19,008 nucleotides of DNA from Allopontixanthobacter sp034376665 (lineage in GTDB: Bacteria; Pseudomonadota; Alphaproteobacteria; Sphingomonadales; Sphingomonadaceae), in assembly GCF_034376665.1 (NCBI RefSeq), contig NZ_JAXMJI010000018.1:1-19008 (forward strand). Direction: 5' to 3'. Numbering within the stretch: position 1 is the first letter of the stretch; each line of letters starts with the position of its first letter. A model generated the notes under the pieces. The model made no database searches. It was not told the origin of the DNA and saw only the letters and a program-made list of their open reading frames with translations. The position numbers and the translations under genes are program-made. This document shows, one piece after another, positions 13,799-19,008 of the stretch.

Positions 13799-14557
13799 TC
13801 ACTTGCCCGCATTGCCTTCACCGCCCGGCGACCCCTGGCACGGCTTGATCTCACTCGGTTCCGGTCTCGTAGCCGCTGCCTTGAACTGTGCATAGTACCC
13901 CGCAAGTTCGGGGGCATCCCTGAAGGCGACAAGCTCAAAGCCGACCTGCCGGAATTCGCACGATAGCAACAGTGGATCGATTCCATGCTGGTCGGTCGGC
14001 CGGTCGACATCCACTACTATCACTTGTCCGCCTTCCCGCAAAGCGGGCCAGAGGCGCCACAGGAAAGCATAGGGTTCGCGGACCTCGTGGTACATATGGA
14101 CCAGGAATATCCGGTCGAAGCTGTCTTCCGGCAACCGCGGATCATCGCCCTCGCCCAGCTTGATCGAAACATTGTCGAACCGCTGGCGCTCGACCCGGCG
14201 GGCGAGCCGCTCCAGCGCCTCGCGGTCGATATCCTGGGCCAGCACGCGGCCCTCTTCCCCGACTCGCTCGGCCAGGCGGACGGTGTAATACCCCTCGCCC
14301 GCACCGATATCGGCGACGGTCATGCCCGGCTTGATCTCGGCCAGGTCCATCACCTTCTGCGCTTCGCCCGCTGCATCGCGCGCCGTCTCGGTGGAAAACT
14401 GGTTCGCCCCCAGATCGGAGACGGGACGATCGGCACGCGGGAATTCCAGCGAGGTTTCAGGGCGATCCGACCGCTTTTCGGCAGGCTGGCAAGCGGACAG
14501 GCCCAGCATAGCCAGCGCACTGACTGCGCTCTTTACGAACCTGGACATGGCGCTCAT
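13799..14557 (-). CDS. lipoprotein with class I SAM-dependent methyltransferase domain
   Basis: A 252-residue protein. The N terminus is a lipoprotein signal: basic RFVK, hydrophobic SAVSALAMLG and lipobox LSAC, with C23 as the lipidation site. From about residue 60 there is a Rossmann-type methyltransferase fold: motif I VADIGAGEGYYTV, the acidic end of strand 2 in LAQDID, GEGDDPRLPEDSFD (motif III region) and DRIFLVHMYHEV (motif IV), then GGQVIVVDVD. Family knowledge says such folds bind S-adenosylmethionine, but a lipobox would place the domain outside the cytoplasm, where that cofactor is not known to be supplied. Predicted methyltransferases with export signals exist in other proteobacteria. 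The start overlaps the prfB stop as ATGA, so it is translationally coupled to release factor 2; an ATG three codons later is possible. Confidence 0.85.
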   Translation of the reverse strand: MSAMSRFVKSAVSALAMLGLSACQPAEKRSDRPETSLEFPRADRPVSDLGANQFSTETARDAAGEAQKVMDLAEIKPGMTVADIGAGEGYYTVRLAERVGEEGRVLAQDIDREALERLARRVERQRFDNVSIKLGEGDDPRLPEDSFDRIFLVHMYHEVREPYAFLWRLWPALREGGQVIVVDVDRPTDQHGIDPLLLSCEFRQVGFELVAFRDAPELAGYYAQFKAAATRPEPSEIKPCQGSPGGEGNAGK

Positions 14558-15681
14558 TCCACGTCCTCCACCTCGACCGTTTCCCCGGTTACGCGCTGGG
14601 CCAGGGCGGCGGAAATGAATTCGTCAATCGCGCCGTCGAGCACATCGTCGGGCGAAGGGGACACCACGCCGGTGCGCAGGTCCTTCACCATCTGGTAGGG
14701 CTGCAGGACATAGGACCGGATCTGGTGGCCCCAGCCGATCTCGGTCTTGTCCTGATATTCACCACTGGCAGCGGCTTCGCGTTCGGCCATTTCCTTTTCG
14801 AACAGGCGGGCCTTGAGCATGTTCATCGCGGTGGCGCGGTTCTTGTGCTGGCTGCGGTCGTTCTGGCTGGCAACCACGATGCCGCTCGGCTGGTGCGTGA
14901 TGCGCACGGCGGAATCGGTGGTGTTGACGTGCTGGCCGCCCGCGCCGCTGGCCCGGTAGGTGTCGATCTTGAGGTCGCTCTCGTTGATCTCGATGTCGAT
15001 ATCGTCGTCGATGACGGGATAGACCCAGACGGAACTGAAGCTGGTATGGCGGCGCGCGGAACTGTCATAGGGGCTGATCCGCACCAGGCGATGAACACCG
15101 CTTTCGGTCTTCGCATAGCCATAGGCGTTTTCGCCCTTGACCAGCAGCGTGGCGGATTTGATGCCCGCCTGGTCACCGCCATGGTAATCGACGATTTCGA
15201 CCTTGTAGCCGCGGCGGTCGGCCCAGCGGGAGTACATCCGCTGGAGCATTTCCGCCCAATCCTGGCTCTCGGTCCCGCCGGCCCCCGCGTGGATTTCGAT
15301 GTAGGTATCGTTGGCATCGGCCTCGCCCGCCAGCAGCGCCTGCACCTTGTCCGCATCGGCGCGTTGGGCGAGTTTCCCGAGGCTGGCCATCCCCTCCGCC
15401 GCGATATCCTCGTCGCCTTCCGCTTCGCCCATTTCGACGAATTCCACAGCGTCGGCCATTTCGGAGGAGATTTCCCGCACCGTTCCGATCGAGGCTTCGA
15501 GACGGCGGCGTTCGCGCATGACCGCTTCGGCGTCTTTCGGATTATCCCACAGTGTCGGATCTTCCACCCGCGCATTGAGTTCGTCCAGCCGCCGCAGCGC
15601 CCGTTCCCAGTCGAGTGACTGCCGCACCAGCGCCAGCGCCGCTTCGATCCGATCAATATGGGCCTGCCCCTCGGCACGCAT
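14554..15681 (-). CDS. prfB: peptide chain release factor 2 (RF2)
   Basis: Terminates translation at UGA and UAA. It has 375 residues from the ATG at 15681. The GGQ peptidyl-tRNA hydrolysis motif is at 248-250 (SGAGGQHVN), in the usual place. The tripeptide that reads the stop codon is SPY at 203-205 (RISPYDSSARRHTSF) where E. coli has SPF; Phe/Tyr variation at this place is known in the family. The N terminus is continuous, with no in-frame TGA near codon 25, so the programmed +1 frameshift that autoregulates prfB in many bacteria is absent. The ATG has GGAG 9 nt upstream, better than the TTG two codons earlier, which would leave only 3 nt. The stop overlaps the start of the next gene. Confidence 0.97.
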   Translation of the reverse strand: MRAEGQAHIDRIEAALALVRQSLDWERALRRLDELNARVEDPTLWDNPKDAEAVMRERRRLEASIGTVREISSEMADAVEFVEMGEAEGDEDIAAEGMASLGKLAQRADADKVQALLAGEADANDTYIEIHAGAGGTESQDWAEMLQRMYSRWADRRGYKVEIVDYHGGDQAGIKSATLLVKGENAYGYAKTESGVHRLVRISPYDSSARRHTSFSSVWVYPVIDDDIDIEINESDLKIDTYRASGAGGQHVNTTDSAVRITHQPSGIVVASQNDRSQHKNRATAMNMLKARLFEKEMAEREAAASGEYQDKTEIGWGHQIRSYVLQPYQMVKDLRTGVVSPSPDDVLDGAIDEFISAALAQRVTGETVEVEDVE

Positions 15682-15771
15682 GGTCAAACTCTCCGTAAGA
15701 TAGGGCCAGTCCGCTTAGCGGACATACCCCGATTGTAAAGGATGGCAGATAGGGTGCTGTAACCGGACGGA

Positions 15772-18288
15772 CTAGTACAGCCCGCCCTGTTCCTCGGCAA
15801 AATTGCTTGCTTCGGCAGGCTGCGCGGACTGCCGGCGGGATTCCTCCGCCGCCCTGCCGCCGCGGCGGATCAGCGCGAGGATTTCCTTGCGCCGCGTCTC
15901 CACCTCGTCCTGCCGGGTCCGGCGCGGCGGTTCGGTATCCGGCTTGAAGGCCTCCCAGATCACCGCGGCCTTGGGATCGTTGCTTTCACCGCCCGCGAAG
16001 ACGCGCTTGCCCGACACGCGGTCGATCCGGACCATGCGGATGCCCTTGGGCGCAGGGAAAGGATCGGTGCTCCACCGCTTCTTCGTGGCGAGAACGAAAT
16101 TCTTGAAGATTGGCCCGGCGGTGTTGCCGCCCTGGACATAGCCGCCCATGTCGCGCGGCGCGTCAAAACCGAGATAGGTACCGGCGACGAATTCGGGAGT
16201 TCCCCCCACGAACCATGCGTTGGTCGGGCCGCTGGTGGTGCCGGTCTTGCCGAATATCGGCAGTTCCAGATCGCGAAGCCGCGTTGCGGTCCCGCGGATA
16301 ATCACGCCCTGCAGCATATGCACCGTCTGGAATGCCGTGCGCGGGTCCATGACCTGCTTGCCGGCCGGGGCCAACCGGGGCATCCCCTTGCCGTCCCATT
16401 CCGCCATGCTGCAGCCGGTGCATTTGCGCTTGTCCGCCCGCCAGATCACTTTGCCGCGCCGGTCCTGCACGTAATCGATTACGCTGGCGGGTTGCTGACG
16501 GCCCTGGTTGGCGAGCGCCGAATAGGCGTTGACCATCTTGAGGACCGTGGTGTCGCCTGCGCCGAGTGCAAAGGAAGGATAGGGCTCGTAGCTGCCGATC
16601 CCGACCCGTTCGAAGGTCTTGATCACGTTGGGCATCCCGGCATCCATCGCGATGTGCACCGTCATCAGGTTGCGCGACTGCTCCAGCCCCCAGCGCATCG
16701 TGTGCACCCCGCCGCCGCCGCCGCCAAAATTGCGGAAGCATTTCTCACCCAGATTTGCGCCCTGATAGAAACAATAGGTCTGGTCGGGAATTTCAGTGGC
16801 CGGAGTCATGCCGTTGTCGAGACCGGTCGCATAGACGAAGGGCTTGATCGTGGAACCCGGCTGGCGCTCTGCCTGCGTGGCGCGGTTGAACGAACCCAGG
16901 CGGCTGTCGAAACCACCCTGCATCGCCAGCACACGGCCCGTCTGGGGATCCTGCGCCACAAATCCCCCGGAAACCTCGGGCACTGTCCGCACCCGGTACG
17001 ATCCGCCCGTGGGCGAAGCGGCGATGACATCACCTTTCTTGAGCGCGTCCGGCAAGCCGCCGAGCGGCGCGGTAGTCCCATCGGCGAAACCGATGGTTGC
17101 CTGCGAACCGCTGCGCCCGGTAACAACGCCGACGCGCCAGTCACGGTAATTGATCCCGAGATAGGAACTGGCAAGCTGCTTGGTCAGGCTGCCGTCTTCT
17201 TCCTTCAGGGTCGCCAGTGGCCCGGCCCAGCCACGATTGCCGTGATACGCCAGCATTCCCGAACGCAGAGCGTCGCGCGCCGCAACCTGCAGTTCCGGAT
17301 CGAGCGAGGTCCGCACCCATAACCCGCCGCTATACACACTGTTTTTCGACGTTTCCGCGGTTTCGCCGAATTCCTCGATCAGCTGCCGGCGGACTTCTTC
17401 GAGAAAATAGCCGGCATCGACCGATTTCGTATCATCCTTGGGGCTGATCAGCCCGAGCGGCTGGCTCTTGGCCGCCGAGGCTTCTGCGGCGCTGACGAAG
17501 TCGTTTTCCGCCATCTGGTCGAGCACGAAGTTCCGGCGGGCCAGCGCGGCACCGGAATTCTTTTCGCGGCTGTAGGTTTCCGGGGCTTTCGGCAAAATCG
17601 CGAGGAATGCCGATTCGTGCAATTCAAGATCGCCGACATCCTTGTCGAAATAGGCGCGGGACGCCGCCTGCACGCCGAAGCTGCGCCGGCCAAGCGGGAT
17701 TTCGTTGAGATACAGCTCGAGGATCTGCTGTTTGGTGAGTACGCCCTCGATCCGGCGAGCGAGGAGCATTTCCTTCAGCTTGCGGGTGACCGAATATTCG
17801 TTGCTCAGCAGGATATTCTTGGCGACCTGCTGGGTAATTGTGGACCCGCCCACCGCGCGCTCGTCCGACCCGAGCTTGGTGACATAGTCGACCACCGCTC
17901 CCGCCAGGCCGCCCGCATCAATGCCTCCGTGGCTGAAGAAGGTCTTGTCCTCCGCCGCCAGATAGGCCTCGACCAGCTGCTTGGGGAAGTCAGGATATTG
18001 CAACTGCACCCGCCGTTCGCGGGCATAGGAATGGACAATCTCGCCATCGATTCCGCGCACCACAGTGGGCAGCGGCGGTTCGTAATCCAGCAGGGAATTG
18101 GCGTCAGGCAGCCCCCGCGCGAGCAAGGCCCAGCCGATGATGAACAGGGCGAGCATCCCGCCGATCGCGGTGACCGCCCAGCGAAATCTGCGCCGTTCAC
18201 GCCATCTGGCAGTGAACCACGCCGCAGCGCCGCTGGTATCGCGGCGAATCCTGTAGCGGAAATATTCGGAGGTTGTTTGCTCGGCCAT
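15772..18288 (-). CDS. mrcA: penicillin-binding protein 1A (bifunctional transglycosylase/transpeptidase)
   Basis: Class A PBP that polymerises and cross-links peptidoglycan. It has 838 residues. There is a basic cytoplasmic start, one membrane helix at about 38-58, then a GT51 glycosyltransferase domain with catalytic E113 (AAEDKTFFSHGGID) and GGSTITQQVAKN, and an OB-like insert near 380-435. The transpeptidase domain has S479xxK482 (PGSTIKPF), S538-x-N540 (EQSRNLMT) and K681-T-G683 (FGKTGTTS). The C-terminal 60 residues are polar and likely disordered. Oddities: a run of six glycines (522-527) just before the SxN helix, and paired cysteines C506/C517 and C623/C626 in the periplasmic part. 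The order amidase - PBP1A - prfB is the arrangement seen in other alphaproteobacteria. The ribosome site is modest (AGGCGG about 10 nt upstream). Confidence 0.96.
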   Translation of the reverse strand: MAEQTTSEYFRYRIRRDTSGAAAWFTARWRERRRFRWAVTAIGGMLALFIIGWALLARGLPDANSLLDYEPPLPTVVRGIDGEIVHSYARERRVQLQYPDFPKQLVEAYLAAEDKTFFSHGGIDAGGLAGAVVDYVTKLGSDERAVGGSTITQQVAKNILLSNEYSVTRKLKEMLLARRIEGVLTKQQILELYLNEIPLGRRSFGVQAASRAYFDKDVGDLELHESAFLAILPKAPETYSREKNSGAALARRNFVLDQMAENDFVSAAEASAAKSQPLGLISPKDDTKSVDAGYFLEEVRRQLIEEFGETAETSKNSVYSGGLWVRTSLDPELQVAARDALRSGMLAYHGNRGWAGPLATLKEEDGSLTKQLASSYLGINYRDWRVGVVTGRSGSQATIGFADGTTAPLGGLPDALKKGDVIAASPTGGSYRVRTVPEVSGGFVAQDPQTGRVLAMQGGFDSRLGSFNRATQAERQPGSTIKPFVYATGLDNGMTPATEIPDQTYCFYQGANLGEKCFRNFGGGGGGVHTMRWGLEQSRNLMTVHIAMDAGMPNVIKTFERVGIGSYEPYPSFALGAGDTTVLKMVNAYSALANQGRQQPASVIDYVQDRRGKVIWRADKRKCTGCSMAEWDGKGMPRLAPAGKQVMDPRTAFQTVHMLQGVIIRGTATRLRDLELPIFGKTGTTSGPTNAWFVGGTPEFVAGTYLGFDAPRDMGGYVQGGNTAGPIFKNFVLATKKRWSTDPFPAPKGIRMVRIDRVSGKRVFAGGESNDPKAAVIWEAFKPDTEPPRRTRQDEVETRRKEILALIRRGGRAAEESRRQSAQPAEASNFAEEQGGLY

Positions 18289-18371
18289 AGTCGGTCGCCG
18301 CCTTTAGCACGGAGATTCTGTCGGAAGCCAGAACGATTGCAGCCAAATCACCGGCACGACGTCCGCGTCTT

Positions 18372-19008
18372 TCAACTGCCGGCCTGGCGCGCAAAGTAAA
18401 CCCGCACCGCGCGCGCCATGGTTTCGGCAAACCGGCTGCGACCCTCGGGCGAGGCCAGCCTGGCCGCATCCTCGGGATTGTTGATATAGCCCGCTTCGTA
18501 CAGGATCGACGGCACATCCGGAGCGCGCAGCACTACCAGGGCGGCAGACCGGCGCGGCTGCGGATGGAAGGTCAGGACCCCTGCCCCTTCCCGCACGATC
18601 AATCCGGCAAATTCGGAGGAATCCAGCTGCACCCGCCGCTGGGACAGCTCGACCAGGATTGCATTCACGTCGTCGCTTTGCCCCCCCAGCACCACGCCAT
18701 TGATCACATCGGCGCTGTTTTCCCGGGCGGCGAAGCGCGCGGAGGCTTCACTCGATGCCTCGTTCGACAAGGTGTAGATACTGGCGCCGCTCGCTGCGCC
18801 GCCTTCCGCCGTGGAATCGGCGTGAATCGACAGGAACAGGTCCGCGTCCAGCCTGCGGGCAATCTCGAAGCGTTCCTGCAGCACCAGGAACTTGTCATCG
18901 CTGCGGGTCAGCGCAACGCGGATGCCGCCGTCCTGGACCAACCGGTCGCGCAGCGCCGTTGCCAGGGCCAGGACCAGGTCCTTCTCGCGGTATCCCCCGT
19001 TGCTGGCC
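18372..19008 (-). CDS. N-acetylmuramoyl-L-alanine amidase (Amidase_3), 5' end beyond window
   Basis: Zinc amidase that cuts the bond between muramic acid and the stem peptide, used in daughter-cell separation and wall turnover. Only the C-terminal 211 or so residues are here; the gene begins beyond the right edge, and the frame is open through the edge (reading ASNGGYREKDLVLALA at the break). Visible family residues are the Glu ligand in YREKDLV, the His ligand in LFLSIHADS and the catalytic Glu in LYEAGYINNPED. The first His ligand and any signal or AMIN domain would be outside the window. A start at 18941 is too late, because it would lose the Glu ligand. PBP1A follows 83 bp downstream on the same strand, so both wall enzymes are probably expressed together. 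Confidence 0.95.
   Translation of the reverse strand, partial: ASNGGYREKDLVLALATALRDRLVQDGGIRVALTRSDDKFLVLQERFEIARRLDADLFLSIHADSTAEGGAASGASIYTLSNEASSEASARFAARENSADVINGVVLGGQSDDVNAILVELSQRRVQLDSSEFAGLIVREGAGVLTFHPQPRRSAALVVLRAPDVPSILYEAGYINNPEDAARLASPEGRSRFAETMARAVRVYFARQAGS

Noticed and set aside
13799..14557. The gene after prfB read as a PrmC-type RF2 methyltransferase
   Set aside because: The (D/N)PPY motif is missing and a lipobox is present. Position next to prfB alone is not enough.
15709..15723. GTCCGC-TTA-GCGGAC hairpin between PBP1A and prfB as a terminator
   Set aside because: The stem is only 6 bp with a 3-nt loop and no T run. The genes on both sides are co-directional and probably share a transcript.

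Overview
The window looks like a piece of chromosome from an alphaproteobacterium, most likely order Sphingomonadales (Erythrobacteraceae/sphingomonad type). Reasons: high GC content; a complex I operon of the alphaproteobacterial/mitochondrial kind with extra reading frames between subunits; a prfB gene without the programmed frameshift; the order amidase - PBP1A - prfB - methyltransferase; and palindromic intergenic repeats of the kind scattered through sphingomonad genomes. The taxon is inferred from gene style and was not checked against a database.

Region 1 (1-7232, all minus strand) is the first half of the NADH:ubiquinone oxidoreductase (complex I) operon, read right to left: nuoA, nuoB, nuoC, nuoD, a small cupin gene, nuoE, nuoF, a small two-helix membrane protein gene, and nuoG, which runs off the left edge. 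The junctions from nuoA to nuoE are overlapping or nearly touching, which points to one tightly coupled transcript. Two junctions have been opened by repeats: a mosaic of GC-rich hairpins between nuoE and nuoF, and a roughly 100-bp palindromic element between nuoF and the small membrane gene. The second is flanked by a diverged copy of the nuoF tail. nuoF carries a frameshift in a GC dinucleotide run, which is either a real lesion or a sequencing error.

Region 2 (7372-10610) has an aldehyde dehydrogenase of the coniferyl-aldehyde type (minus) divergent from an acetyl-CoA C-acyltransferase (plus), followed by a small acidic lipoprotein gene with a clear terminator behind it. Region 3 (10676-12334) has an exported SH3-like protein (minus) divergent from a D-2-hydroxyacid dehydrogenase of the glyoxylate reductase type (plus).

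Region 4 (12368-19008, all minus) is a cell-envelope and translation cluster, read right to left: an N-acetylmuramoyl-L-alanine amidase cut by the right edge, penicillin-binding protein 1A, peptide chain release factor 2, a methyltransferase-like lipoprotein coupled to prfB by an ATGA overlap, and a nitronate-monooxygenase-like flavoprotein with an unusual cysteine cluster near its C terminus.

Most of the window is housekeeping. No tRNA, rRNA, CRISPR array, transposase or prophage gene was seen, and no gene-free stretch reaches 300 bp. The points most worth following are the nuoF frameshift, the repeat insertion with a duplicated nuoF tail, the two non-complex-I genes inside the nuo operon, the cysteine-bearing C-terminal region of the nitronate-monooxygenase-like protein, and the lipobox on the methyltransferase.
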